Source: Streptomyces misionensis (GTDB taxonomy: Bacteria > Actinomycetota > Actinomycetes > Streptomycetales > Streptomycetaceae). From it: 32,503 nucleotides of DNA. Location of the stretch: positions 179,168 to 211,670 of the forward strand of contig NZ_VOGW01000187.1 in NCBI RefSeq assembly GCF_007896895.1, read 5' to 3'. Shown in pieces: positions 1 to 6,925 of the stretch. The notes under the pieces are model-generated. The model was not told the DNA's origin, did not search any database, and saw nothing but the letters and a program-made list of their open reading frames with translations. Numbering within the stretch: the first letter of the stretch is position 1; the number at the start of each line of letters is the position of its first letter. Position numbers and translations under genes: made by a program.

Positions 1-35
1 GGCCCCGGCGCGCGGGCGCGGCTAGGGTCGCGGGC

Positions 36-62
36 ATGAACTTCCTCCAGATCTACGGCTGA
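36..62 (+). CDS. possible 8-residue leader peptide (MNFLQIYG)
   Basis: A very short reading frame lies upstream of the glycosyltransferase. A TAGGGT hexamer at 23-28 sits 7 bases before the ATG. The regulator gene at 1664 has the same TAGGGT-N7-ATG layout, so this could be a leaderless message. Between it and the glycosyltransferase are small GC-rich hairpins, for example CGGGGC-GAC-GCCCCG near 67-81. Some antibiotic-inducible resistance genes are controlled by drug-stalled leader peptides, so an attenuator is conceivable. No -35 element can be checked because the window begins here. Chance occurrence is quite possible, so this is a weak call. Confidence 0.2.
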   Translation: MNFLQIYG

Positions 63-192
63 CGAGCCGGGGCGACGCCCCGACTCCGCCTCCGCATGCC
101 GCCGCGCGCCGCGCGCGACCGAGTTCCCTCGGCGCCGTCGCCGCGCCGGCCCGGCGTGCCCGTTTCCGCCGCAGACCTGAGATGAGAACCCC

Positions 193-1398
193 ATGGCTTC
201 CAAGCCCAGCCCGTCGTCCTCCACGTCCCGCCGCCGTGCCCATATCGCCATGGTCGGCATTCCGGCCGTCAGCCATGTACTGCCCAGCCTGGCGGTCATC
301 CGCGAGCTGGTGGCCCGCGGCCACCGGGTGACGTACGCCAACGACCCGGCGGTCGCCGACCTGATCACCGGCGTCGGTGCCGAACTCGTGCCCGTACCCT
401 CCTCGTTGCCGGTCGCCGACAACAACTGGCCGGAGGACCCCGTCGAGGTGATGGGCGTCTTCTTCGACGACGCCGTCCAGGCGCTGCCCGTGCTGCGCGC
501 CGCCTACGACCGCGATCCGGCCGACCTGTACCTGTACGACATCGGCGCCTACGCCGCCCGCGCCCTCGCCGAGTCCCAGGGCCGGCCCCTGATGCAGCTG
601 TCCCCGACCTTCGTGGCCTGGGACGGATACGACCAGGAAGTCGCGGCCCACATCCGGCGGTTGCCGGGCGCCGACGCCTACCACGCCCGGTTCGCCGAGT
701 GGCTCGCCGGCTGCGGGGCGACGACCACCGACGTGGACGCCTTCTGCGGTCCGCCCGCGCGGTCCCTGGCGCTCATCCCCCGGGCGATGCAGCCGCACGC
801 CGACCGGGTCGACACCGACACCGTCACCTTCGTCGGCCCCTGCTTCGACCGGGAGAGGGCCGCGGACGGCTGGGCCCGCCCGGCGGACGCGGAGAAGGTG
901 CTGCTGATCTCGCTCGGCTCGGCGTTCACCCGGCAGCCCGAGTTCTACCGCCGGTGCCTGGCCGCCTACGGCGACCTGCCCGGCTGGCACGTCGTGCTCC
1001 AGATCGGCAAGTACGTCGACCCGCGGGAACTCGGGGACATCCCGTCCAACATCGAGGTGCACGCGTGGGTGCCGCAGCGGGCGATCCTCGAACAGGCGGA
1101 CGCCTTCGTGACCCACGCGGGGATGGGCGGCTGCGGTGAGGGGCTGACGGCGGGCGTCCCGATGATCGCCGTGCCGCAGGCCGCCGATCAGTTCATGAAC
1201 GCCGACCGGCTGGTGGAACTGGGCGTGGCGCGTCGGATCGACACCGCGGACGCCACCGCCGACGCCCTTCGGACCGCCCTGGAGGAGCTGACGCGGGACG
1301 GGGAGGTCGCCCGCACCTCGGCGCGACTGCGCGCGGAAGCGCGGAGCGAGGGCGGCACCGGGCGGGCCGCCGATCTCGTCGAGCAGATCCTGGCCTGA
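193..1398 (+). CDS. Macrolide-type UDP-glycosyltransferase (GT1 / MGT family)
   Basis: This 401-residue protein has the two-Rossmann GT-B layout of OleD/Mgt-like enzymes, which transfer glucose from UDP-glucose to macrolides and other hydroxylated small molecules and so inactivate them in the cytoplasm. The N-terminal half carries SHVLPSLAVIRELVARGHRV at about residues 28-48, with the His-x-x-Pro of the acceptor-side catalytic region. The C-terminal donor-binding signature is clear: WVPQRAIL, then FVTHAGMGGCGEGL, then GVPMIAVPQAADQ at about residues 295-335. The length is normal for the family. The ATG at 193 is preceded by only a weak GA-rich stretch; the 182 ATG is out of frame. A hairpin at 1405-1450 separates it from the regulator/efflux genes that follow. 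A role in macrolide self-protection or xenobiotic inactivation is inferred; the acceptor cannot be read from sequence. Confidence 0.85.
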   Translation: MASKPSPSSSTSRRRAHIAMVGIPAVSHVLPSLAVIRELVARGHRVTYANDPAVADLITGVGAELVPVPSSLPVADNNWPEDPVEVMGVFFDDAVQALPVLRAAYDRDPADLYLYDIGAYAARALAESQGRPLMQLSPTFVAWDGYDQEVAAHIRRLPGADAYHARFAEWLAGCGATTTDVDAFCGPPARSLALIPRAMQPHADRVDTDTVTFVGPCFDRERAADGWARPADAEKVLLISLGSAFTRQPEFYRRCLAAYGDLPGWHVVLQIGKYVDPRELGDIPSNIEVHAWVPQRAILEQADAFVTHAGMGGCGEGLTAGVPMIAVPQAADQFMNADRLVELGVARRIDTADATADALRTALEELTRDGEVARTSARLRAEARSEGGTGRAADLVEQILA

Positions 1399-1404
1399 GC
1401 CGCT

Positions 1405-1450
1405 CCGGCCCCGTGGCTGCCCCGCTCGCAGCGGCCGGCACCGGGGCCGG
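1405..1450 (+). terminator. Hairpin terminator after the glycosyltransferase
   Basis: The arms CCGGCCCCG (1405-1413) and CGGGGCCGG (1442-1450) are perfect inverted repeats. A smaller inner stem, GCTGC (1416-1420) with GCAGC (1428-1432), lies between them. It starts 6 bases after the glycosyltransferase stop codon. There is no U tract, which is usual for actinobacterial terminators. Confidence 0.55.
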
Positions 1451-1623
1451 TTCACGGCGGCGTCATGAGCCGGTGGCAGGCCAGCGCCGTGCGGTGGGTC
1501 CGACTGGTGGCGCCCCCGACCGCTGGCACCGGTTCGGCTGCTCGACCGGGGGGCGCTGCGGATTCCGTCCGCCCCAAGCCGTGGGCGGTGCCGCGTACCG
1601 GGCGCCCACCGAGTCATGCAGGC

Positions 1624-1651
1624 AAACTGTACAGCCCAGGCTGTACAGATT
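1624..1651 (+). promoter_or_regulatory. Palindromic operator over the marR promoter
   Basis: A perfect inverted repeat CTGTACAGCC-CA-GGCTGTACAG occupies 1627-1648. Apart from one mismatched pair it extends to AAA/ATT flanks at 1624 and 1651. Each CTGTACAG is itself a palindrome, so two dimers could bind side by side. A promoter can be read through it: TGTACA at 1628-1633, 17 bases, TAGGGT at 1651-1656, then 7 bases to the ATG at 1664. A bound repressor would cover the -35 box and spacer. This is the expected arrangement for autorepression by the MarR protein encoded immediately downstream. Confidence 0.75.
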
Positions 1652-1663
1652 AGGGTGCGGGTC

Positions 1664-2107
1664 ATGAGTGCGAATCCGAGTCCGTCGCCGTCCGCGGTGC
1701 AGGCGTCGCGTGATGTACGCGCGGTGATCAGCCGGCTGCGGCGGCGCATCCTGAAGGCCTCCGAGGCGGAGGACATCACCCTGAGCCAGGCATCCGTGCT
1801 GGCCCGGCTGTCCGACAAAGGGAACGTCACGGCGAGCGAGCTGGCCGCCGCCGAGGGGGTGCGGCACCAGTCGATGACCTCGATGGTCGCCGCGCTCGCC
1901 GGGCTGGGCCTGGTCGAGCGGGCCCCGGACCCGGACGACGGGCGGCGGCTGCTGATCGGCCTGACACCGCAGGGCCGCCGCCGGGTGGAGCAGGGGCGGC
2001 AGTTCCGCACCGAATGGCTCGCGGAACGGCTGGACCGGTGCACGGAGGAGGAGCGCCGGACCGTGATCGCCGCCATGGCCGTGCTGGAACGGCTGACCCA
2101 TGACTGA
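1664..2107 (+). CDS. MarR-family transcriptional regulator
   Basis: The 147-residue winged-helix protein contains the MarR core: 'LSQASVLARLSDKGNVTASELAAAEGV' followed by a recognition-helix region and wing (LVERAPDPDDGRRLLIGLTPQGRRR), where the DDGR wing motif is typical. MarR proteins usually repress an adjacent efflux or detoxification operon and release DNA when they bind a phenolic or drug ligand. I chose the ATG at 1664 rather than the in-frame ATG at 1616, because the longer form would place the 22-bp operator inside the coding region. With the TAGGGT -10 box only 7 bases upstream, the mRNA is probably leaderless. The last 8 bases overlap the MFS gene, so the two are co-transcribed and probably translationally coupled. 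Confidence 0.88.
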   Translation: MSANPSPSPSAVQASRDVRAVISRLRRRILKASEAEDITLSQASVLARLSDKGNVTASELAAAEGVRHQSMTSMVAALAGLGLVERAPDPDDGRRLLIGLTPQGRRRVEQGRQFRTEWLAERLDRCTEEERRTVIAAMAVLERLTHD

Positions 2108-3512
2108 CACCGAAGCGGGGACCACGGCGAAGGCGGACGAGCCCGGCTTCGACCGGCGGCTGCTGCCGCCGATGATGCTGGGCTCGGTCCTCAACCCGAT
2201 CAACTCCACGATCATCTCGGTCGCGCTCGTCCCCATCGGCAAGGCCCTCGGGGCTCCCGCCTCGCAGACCGCGTGGCTGGTCTCCGCCCTCTACCTCGCC
2301 ACCTCGCTCGGGCAGCCGGTCGTGGGCCGGCTCATCGACCTGTTCGGGCCGCGCCGGCTCTTCCTGGTCAGCACCAGCCTCGTCGGGGTCGCGGGCGTCG
2401 TCGGCGCCCTCGCCCCGGACATGGCGGTGCTGATCGTCGCGCGCGCCCTGCTCGGCTTCGGCACCTGTTCGGGTTATCCGGCCGCGATGGCCCTGTTGCG
2501 CAGCGAGGCCAAGCGCACCGGGCGGGACAGTCCCGGCGGGGTGCTGACGGCACTGGCGGTCGCCAACCAGACCATCGCGGTCATCGGCCCGCTGCTCGGC
2601 GGCCTGCTGATCGCGGCCGGCGGCTGGCGCGCCACCTTCGCGCTGAACGTGCCGCTGTCCGTCGTGTCCGTGGTGCTGGGTCTGCTCTGGCTCCCCGAGC
2701 CGGCCGCCGCGGCCGGTCCCGCGGGGCGCGGCCGGCTGGTCGCGCAGCTCGACCTGCCCGGCATGGCGCTGTTCGCGGCGACGCTCACCTCGCTGCTGCT
2801 GTTCCTGATGAACCCGCACCCGGACGACTGGTACCTGCTGGTGCTCGCCGCCGCCTTCGCGGCCGGGTTCGCGCTCCGCGAGCTGCGCGCCGCCACCCCG
2901 TTCATCGACCTGCGGGTGTTCGGCGGCAACACACCGCTGCTCGCCACCTACGGCCGCGCGGTCGTCGCCTACGTCGTCTCCTACTCCTTCCTCTACGGCT
3001 TCAGCCAGTGGACCGAGGAAGGCTACGGGCTGAGCCCCTTCCGTGCCGGTCTGGTGCAGATCCCCATGTTCCTGGTGGCGATCGGTGTCTCGATCGTCTC
3101 CGGGCGGCGCTCCGGCGTGCGCGGGAAGCTGCTGGTCGGCGCGGCCGGGCAGATCGTCGCCTGCCTGGTGATGCTGACGCTCGGCGCGGGCAGCGCCGTG
3201 TGGGCGCTGCTCCTCGTCGCGCTGGTCTTCGGCGTCCCGCAGGGGCTGAACAGCCTGGCCCTGCAGAACTCCGTCTACTTCCAGGCCGATGCCGAACGGG
3301 TCGCCTCCTCGGCGGGGCTGCTGCGCACCTTCGCCTACATCGGCTCGATGATCGCCTCCTCCGCGACCGCCGCGTCCTTCGGGCGGCGCGCCGACACCGG
3401 CGGCATGCACCAGCTCGCCTGGATCATGCTCGGCGCCGGCGTGCTCTACCTGCTGGTGACCGCGGCCGACCGCACCCTCGGGCGCGCGGCGCACGCACCA
3501 GCGGGCAAGTAG
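2100..3512 (+). CDS. MFS drug-efflux transporter (DHA2/EmrB-like)
   Basis: This 470-residue integral membrane protein has many hydrophobic helices. The motif A-type loop is seen in GQPVVGRLIDLFGPRRLFL at about residues 65-83. The segment 'VLIVARALLGFGTCSGYPAAMALL' corresponds to the family's antiporter-type motif region. The length and the helix-rich central region fit the 14-helix DHA2 proton-drug antiporters. It starts within the 3' end of marR (8-base overlap), so it is the likely target of that regulator. The substrate cannot be inferred; the neighbouring glycosyltransferase suggests drugs or secondary metabolites. The isochorismatase-fold gene follows 34 bases later and is probably in the same transcript. 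Confidence 0.87.
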   Translation: MTDTEAGTTAKADEPGFDRRLLPPMMLGSVLNPINSTIISVALVPIGKALGAPASQTAWLVSALYLATSLGQPVVGRLIDLFGPRRLFLVSTSLVGVAGVVGALAPDMAVLIVARALLGFGTCSGYPAAMALLRSEAKRTGRDSPGGVLTALAVANQTIAVIGPLLGGLLIAAGGWRATFALNVPLSVVSVVLGLLWLPEPAAAAGPAGRGRLVAQLDLPGMALFAATLTSLLLFLMNPHPDDWYLLVLAAAFAAGFALRELRAATPFIDLRVFGGNTPLLATYGRAVVAYVVSYSFLYGFSQWTEEGYGLSPFRAGLVQIPMFLVAIGVSIVSGRRSGVRGKLLVGAAGQIVACLVMLTLGAGSAVWALLLVALVFGVPQGLNSLALQNSVYFQADAERVASSAGLLRTFAYIGSMIASSATAASFGRRADTGGMHQLAWIMLGAGVLYLLVTAADRTLGRAAHAPAGK

Positions 3513-3546
3513 CCGCCGCCCCCGACCTCATCCGAAAGGCACCACC

Positions 3547-4104
3547 ATGTCCCGCACCGCCCTGCTGCTCATGGACCTCCAGGCCGGCCATCTCTCGCAC
3601 GTGCCCGCCGACTACCTGCCCCGCGCGGTGCGCGCCCTGCGCACCGCCCGCGCCGCCGGTGTCCCGGTCGTCCACGTGGCCCTCCGGCTGCGGCCCGGTC
3701 ACATCGACGCCCACCCGCGCAACAAGACCTTCGGCGCCCTGCCGCCGCACCTGTTCACACCCGACGATCCCGGCGCCGCCATCCACCCCGATGTCGCGCC
3801 CGCGGACGGTGAGATCGTCGTGCACAAGAACCGGGTCAGCGCGTTCGCCGGGAACAACCTCCAGCAGATCCTGGCCGCCCAGGGCATCGGCCATCTGGTC
3901 CTTGCGGGCATAGCGACCGGCGGGATCGTGCTGTCCACCGCCCTTCAGGCCGCCGACCTCGACTACCGGGTCACCGTCCTGTCCGACGCCTGCGCCGATC
4001 CCGACCCGGAGCTGCACGACACGCTCGTCGACCGCATCCTCGCCCGGCGCGGCGAGGTCACCACGGTCGAGGCGTGGGGGCGTGCCCTCGGCGCCGCCGC
4101 CTGA
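3547..4104 (+). CDS. Isochorismatase-fold (cysteine hydrolase family) protein lacking the nucleophile Cys
   Basis: A 185-residue alpha/beta protein with the isochorismatase fold. The first catalytic Asp is in 'TALLLMDLQAGH' and the Lys is in VHKNRVSAF at about residues 94-102. The segment that usually holds the catalytic cysteine (as in G-V-A-T-x-x-C-V-x-S-T) reads GIATGGIVLSTA, so the Cys position is Ile. Members without the Cys exist, including PhzD-like isochorismatases, which use Asp/Lys chemistry on vinyl ethers. The enzyme may therefore hydrolyse an isochorismate-like ether rather than an amide, or may only bind ligand. The start has a modest GAAAGG ribosome site ending 8 bases upstream. 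It is the third gene of the marR-MFS unit. Confidence 0.8.
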   Translation: MSRTALLLMDLQAGHLSHVPADYLPRAVRALRTARAAGVPVVHVALRLRPGHIDAHPRNKTFGALPPHLFTPDDPGAAIHPDVAPADGEIVVHKNRVSAFAGNNLQQILAAQGIGHLVLAGIATGGIVLSTALQAADLDYRVTVLSDACADPDPELHDTLVDRILARRGEVTTVEAWGRALGAAA

Positions 4105-4127
4105 GGCACCCGGCCCGGCCGTCGCGG

Positions 4128-4763
4128 TCATGCCCCGACGACGCTGGTCTGCACACGGTGGTGGCGCGGCGCGTCGATCTCGTCCAGCAGGGCGATCGCG
4201 AAGTCGCCGAAGGAGACGCGGGCGGCCGGGTCGGCGCCGGACAGGCCGTAGCCGCCGGTGCGCGCGCCGGCGGGGTCGAAGTCGCCGGCCGGGCTGACGA
4301 CCACCCAGTCGGGCGGGCCGGCACAGGCACGCAGTACGGCGGTGCCTGCCGCGTGTCCGGCGGAGAACGCCCGGTACTCCCGCGGAAAGCCCGGGGTGTC
4401 CATCAGGAGCGTCCCCTCGGAGGTCTCCAGCGCCGCCGACAGGCCGACGGCCACCAACCGGCCCACCCTGGCACGCCCAAGACCGTCGAGGAGCGCGCGG
4501 GCGGCGGCCGGGAAGAAGACATCGGCACGAGCGCCTGGATCATGGGCGGCCATGACGGCGGCGTCCTGGCCGGCCGCGAGTGCGGCGACGGTGTCCGCGT
4601 CGGTGACGTCACCGGCCAGGAGACGGACCCCCGCACCGGTGAGGGCAGGGTGCCCGGCGGGTGTCCGCACGACCGCGGTCACGCGGTGCCCACAGCGCCG
4701 GGCCTCGTCGACAGCCGCCCGCCCGACGCGTCCGCCCGCGCCGAAAACGATGATCGCGCCCAT
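4128..4763 (-). CDS. NAD(P)-binding NmrA/epimerase-like protein
   Basis: A 211-residue Rossmann protein beginning MGAIIVFGAGGRVGRAAV, with the GxGGxxG dinucleotide motif at residues 8-14. This is the layout of the atypical SDRs related to NmrA and flavin-reductase-like NAD(P)H-binding proteins. 'AGVRLLAGDVTDADTVAALAAGQDAAV' is the typical second part of the fold. The ATG at 4763 was chosen over an upstream one at 4865, because the shorter form begins exactly at the first beta strand and leaves room for the divergent promoter region. It converges with the isochorismatase gene (23-base gap) and diverges from the HxlR regulator, whose regulated partner it probably is. HxlR-linked oxidoreductases of this kind often respond to quinone or aldehyde stress; the substrate here is unknown. 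Confidence 0.78.
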   Translation of the reverse strand: MGAIIVFGAGGRVGRAAVDEARRCGHRVTAVVRTPAGHPALTGAGVRLLAGDVTDADTVAALAAGQDAAVMAAHDPGARADVFFPAAARALLDGLGRARVGRLVAVGLSAALETSEGTLLMDTPGFPREYRAFSAGHAAGTAVLRACAGPPDWVVVSPAGDFDPAGARTGGYGLSGADPAARVSFGDFAIALLDEIDAPRHHRVQTSVVGA

Positions 4764-4808
4764 GGGCCGTCCTGCCTCTCCGTCGTCTCTGCCTGGATGC
4801 CCGAAAAC

Positions 4809-4846
4809 GTAGCCGAGGCCGTGGTTTCCACCCGGATACCGGCTAC
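4809..4846. promoter_or_regulatory. Inverted repeat in the hxlR / NAD(P)-binding gene divergent region
   Basis: GTAGCCG at 4809-4815 and CGGCTAC at 4840-4846 form a perfect 7-bp inverted repeat with a 24-base centre. It lies in the 92-base gap between two divergent genes, 9 bases before the GTG start of hxlR. This is a candidate HxlR operator controlling both directions. No clear -35/-10 pair was recognised, so the assignment rests on position and symmetry only. Confidence 0.4.
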
Positions 4847-4855
4847 GGTGGCCCC

Positions 4856-5233
4856 GTGACCACACCGCTGGACCCGGAGATGTTCGACCCCGTGTGCCCC
4901 TCCGGCCTGATGCCGTTCCGGGTGGGGGACAAATGGACCGGGATGATCATCCAGTGCCTCGCGGACGGCCCCCGGCGGTTCTCCGAACTCCGCGTCCCGC
5001 TGCGGAACATCACGCCGAAGGTGCTCACCAAGTCGCTCCGCGCGCTGGAGCGTGACGGCTTCGTCGTCCGCACCGAGTCCGCCGGGGCGCCCCGGCACGT
5101 CGCGTACCGGCTGACCCCGCTCGGCCGGAGCCTGCTGGGGTTGCTGGACGCGGCGCGGGCCTGGGCACAGGAGCACCTGCACGAGGTGCTCGACGCCCGG
5201 GAGGCGGCGTCAGGAAGCCGCCTCCCGCGCTGA
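4856..5233 (+). CDS. HxlR-family transcriptional regulator
   Basis: A 125-residue winged-helix protein. The HxlR pattern is a Cys near the N-terminus (PVCPSG, Cys14), then the helix 'VGDKWTGMIIQCLADGPRRFSELR', 'NITPKVLTKSLRALERDGFV' as recognition helix, and a wing ending in 'YRLTPLGRSLL'. HxlR proteins often sense electrophiles or quinones through the conserved N-terminal Cys and control a divergent oxidoreductase, which matches this arrangement. Translation starts at GTG 4856. The 3' end of the gene includes a 10-bp hairpin stem (5199-5226) that probably also terminates transcription. Confidence 0.87.
   Translation: MTTPLDPEMFDPVCPSGLMPFRVGDKWTGMIIQCLADGPRRFSELRVPLRNITPKVLTKSLRALERDGFVVRTESAGAPRHVAYRLTPLGRSLLGLLDAARAWAQEHLHEVLDAREAASGSRLPR
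5199..5226. terminator. Bidirectional hairpin between hxlR and the DUF6745 gene
   Basis: GGGAGGCGGC (5199-5208) pairs perfectly with GCCGCCTCCC (5217-5226) across an 8-base loop. It lies in the last codons of hxlR and just beyond the stop of the converging DUF6745 gene (5254). It could serve transcripts from either side. No U tract is present. Confidence 0.55.
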
Positions 5234-5253
5234 GAACGTCCGGTGGCCGCTGC

Positions 5254-6450
5254 TCAGGTCTGCCGCTGCGGCGCGTACTCCGCCTCTTGAAGGCCGAACG
5301 TCCAGGCGACCCCCTCCCGCGCCGTGCGGGTGCGGGGCGGCACGCGCAGCCAGTACGTGCGGTGCGTGCCGTCCGGCTCCGGGGTGGAGTTGACCACCTC
5401 GACCATCACCTGCGGTTCGTCCCCCGGCAGTTCGACGCGCCAGAGCACGCCGGTCTCGTCCCGATGCACCGGCTTGGCGCCGGACTCCTTCAGATAGCGG
5501 TCGTAGCCGTAGTGCTCCAGCATCACGCGGCGCAGTTCGGCGTTCTCCTCCTGGCGTATCCGGCTGGGCGTCAGCCCGTGGAGACCGTCGAGGAATTCGG
5601 CGGGCACCGGCATGCCGCGCCAGGCGTACAGGGCGAAACCGTCGGGGAAGGCGAGCGCGGGGCCGTCGCCGCGGTCGAGCCGGCCCGCCTCGTCCAGGTG
5701 CAGTTCCACGGGGCGTTCGCAGACGATCGCGGTCCTCTCGTACGGCCACCACCAGCCCGCGGCGCGGGCCACCGCGGCGATGCCGTCGAGCGCCTCCGCG
5801 CCCTCCTGGCCGGCGAAGGCCGCCAGCCAGGCCGCGTCGTGCTGGCCCAGGACCGCGTCGAGGAGCACCAGCCGGACGGCCTGCTCCGCTCCGTCGGGGC
5901 CGGCTGACGCGTCCGTCACCCCGGTCCGTACGCGGTCCGTCAACACGACCATGCGGTCCCAGAGCTGGGCGCCGGTCCGGGCCCAGTGCGCGGCCCAGCC
6001 GGCCGGCCCGAGCCGGTCGAGGAGACGCCCTCGCGCGGTGGCCCACGGCCGATTGCGCACCTCGTCGCGGACGGCGCGGCCGGCCGTGCCCTGCGCCGTG
6101 AGCCGGGCGGCCAGCGCCGCGCCCGCGCGGGGCGAGTCCGCCCAGACGACGGTCTCCGGTTCGGGCAGGCCCACCAGCCGGTAGGCCAGGCGCACGCCCT
6201 CCTCCGCGGCGGCGCGGTCCGCGGGACCGGTCGCCGCCGCCACCTCCCGCCACGCGCGCACCGCGTCCAGCGGCTCCTGCCCCGTCGGCCCCGCACCCAT
6301 CCGATCCGCACCCATCCGATCCGTACCCAGCTGTTCCGTATCCCCCGGCGTCGCCGCCGTCGCGCTCCCCGTCGTCATCGTTTCCCCGCTCACCGTCTCC
6401 ATCGCGTCCCCGCTCACCGTCTCCACCGCGTCCCCGCTCACCGACGTCAC
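5254..6450 (-). CDS. DUF6745-type protein of unknown function
   Basis: A protein of up to 398 residues. I recognise the DUF6745 type from its C-terminal half: WWWPYERTAIVCERP, then GPALAFPDGFALYAWRGMPV, then ENAELRRVMLEHYGYDRYL, then HRDETGVLWRVELPGDEP. The ending TYWLRVPPRTRTAREGVAWTF is also typical. The family has no known function to my knowledge; these proteins occur in actinobacteria near LRR-like genes. No signal peptide or membrane helix is seen. The first roughly 60 residues are low complexity and repetitive, and four in-frame starts spaced exactly 24 bases apart (GTG 6450, GTG 6426, ATG 6402, ATG 6378) are possible. The longest form is given because it starts 17 bases after the upstream gene's stop. 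It is probably the second gene of a two-gene transcript from the divergent promoter near 6850. Confidence 0.72.
   Translation of the reverse strand: MTSVSGDAVETVSGDAMETVSGETMTTGSATAATPGDTEQLGTDRMGADRMGAGPTGQEPLDAVRAWREVAAATGPADRAAAEEGVRLAYRLVGLPEPETVVWADSPRAGAALAARLTAQGTAGRAVRDEVRNRPWATARGRLLDRLGPAGWAAHWARTGAQLWDRMVVLTDRVRTGVTDASAGPDGAEQAVRLVLLDAVLGQHDAAWLAAFAGQEGAEALDGIAAVARAAGWWWPYERTAIVCERPVELHLDEAGRLDRGDGPALAFPDGFALYAWRGMPVPAEFLDGLHGLTPSRIRQEENAELRRVMLEHYGYDRYLKESGAKPVHRDETGVLWRVELPGDEPQVMVEVVNSTPEPDGTHRTYWLRVPPRTRTAREGVAWTFGLQEAEYAPQRQT
6293..6337 (-). repeat. 15-base tandem repeat in the DUF6745 N-terminal region
   Basis: Two perfect copies of GCACCCATCCGATCC (6293-6307 and 6308-6322) are followed by a degraded third copy (6323-6337). 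The period is five codons, so the protein carries an RMGAD-type repeat without frame disruption. Together with the 24-base array upstream, this makes the protein's N-terminal region a slippage-prone linker. Confidence 0.8.
6379..6450 (-). repeat. 24-base tandem repeat, each unit delivering a Shine-Dalgarno-like stretch and a start codon
   Basis: There are three adjacent 24-base units: 6379-6402, 6403-6426 and 6427-6450. They differ at only a few positions. On the minus strand each begins with a GTG or ATG and contains GAGCGGGGA a few bases before the next start codon. The result is four in-frame start codons at 6450, 6426, 6402 and 6378. The period is eight codons (VSGDAVET / VSGDAMET / VSGETMTT), so copy number can change without breaking the frame. 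Confidence 0.8.
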
Positions 6451-6467
6451 CGCCGCGTCCCGGCGGC

Positions 6468-6794
6468 TCAGTCCGCCACGACCCGCACGGTGCCCGGCAC
6501 GTACTCCCGCTGCCGCACCACGCGGTACCAGCCCTTGGGCAGCGGTATCGCCGCGTGCTCCTCGTGCACCACCCGTCCGCCGTCCGGGAGATGGAGGTAG
6601 GCGGCCCCGAACGGGCCGGTCTCCCGGACCAGGGTGCCCGGTCCGACCACCGCGTGCGCGTGTCCGGTGACCTCCCCGAGCGCCAGCACCAGCCGGCCCC
6701 GCGCGTCCCGCGGCTGGCGCGGCAGCCGGTCGGTGCCCGGCGGCACGGCGGCCTCCGCCACGGGCACGATCAGGACGTCTCCCTGCCGGTACAT
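6468..6794 (-). CDS. Small conserved protein (MYRQGDVLIVPV type), function unknown
   Basis: A 108-residue soluble protein beginning MYRQGDVLIVPVAEAAVPPG. It contains LVLALGEVTGHAHAVVGPGT and ends with HAAIPLPKGWYRVVRQREYV. The look is of a small all-beta domain, with a GHAHAV segment that could bind metal. I do not recognise a functional assignment. The ATG at 6794 has a good ribosome site (AAGGGAGA, ending 6 bases upstream), so the longer in-frame ATG at 6947, which would run through the divergent promoters, was rejected. It is followed 17 bases later by the DUF6745 gene. Its promoter (6842-6864) mirrors that of the STM4015-4011 operon, suggesting co-regulation. Confidence 0.72.
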   Translation of the reverse strand: MYRQGDVLIVPVAEAAVPPGTDRLPRQPRDARGRLVLALGEVTGHAHAVVGPGTLVRETGPFGAAYLHLPDGGRVVHEEHAAIPLPKGWYRVVRQREYVPGTVRVVAD

Positions 6795-6841
6795 GCGTGT
6801 CTCCCTTCCCCGTCGGCACCTGGCGCCGACCGATGTCCACG

Positions 6842-6864
6842 ACGCTATGCGGAGGGTCTGACAA
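6842..6864 (-). promoter_or_regulatory. PafBC/RecA-NDp-like promoter for the MYRQGDV-DUF6745 pair
   Basis: Read on the minus strand, TTGTCAGAC is followed by 8 bases and TAGCGT. This fits the actinobacterial RecA-independent DNA-damage promoter pattern TTGTCRGTG-N8-TAnnnT, with mismatches only at two of the three GTG bases. The -10 element lies about 48 bases before the ATG at 6794. The same spacing occurs in the opposite direction at 6926-6948. Confidence 0.6.
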
Positions 6865-6925
6865 CGGCCCCCGCACCGGCCGTCCGACGGCCCCGCACCG
6901 GCTTTCCCACGGCCCGTCAACCGCG

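Noticed and set aside
22..2076. Open frame of 684 codons on the minus strand opposite the glycosyltransferase and marR
   Set aside because: It is Arg/Gly/Pro-rich, has no recognisable domain and lies antisense to two clear genes; long spurious frames are common at this GC content.
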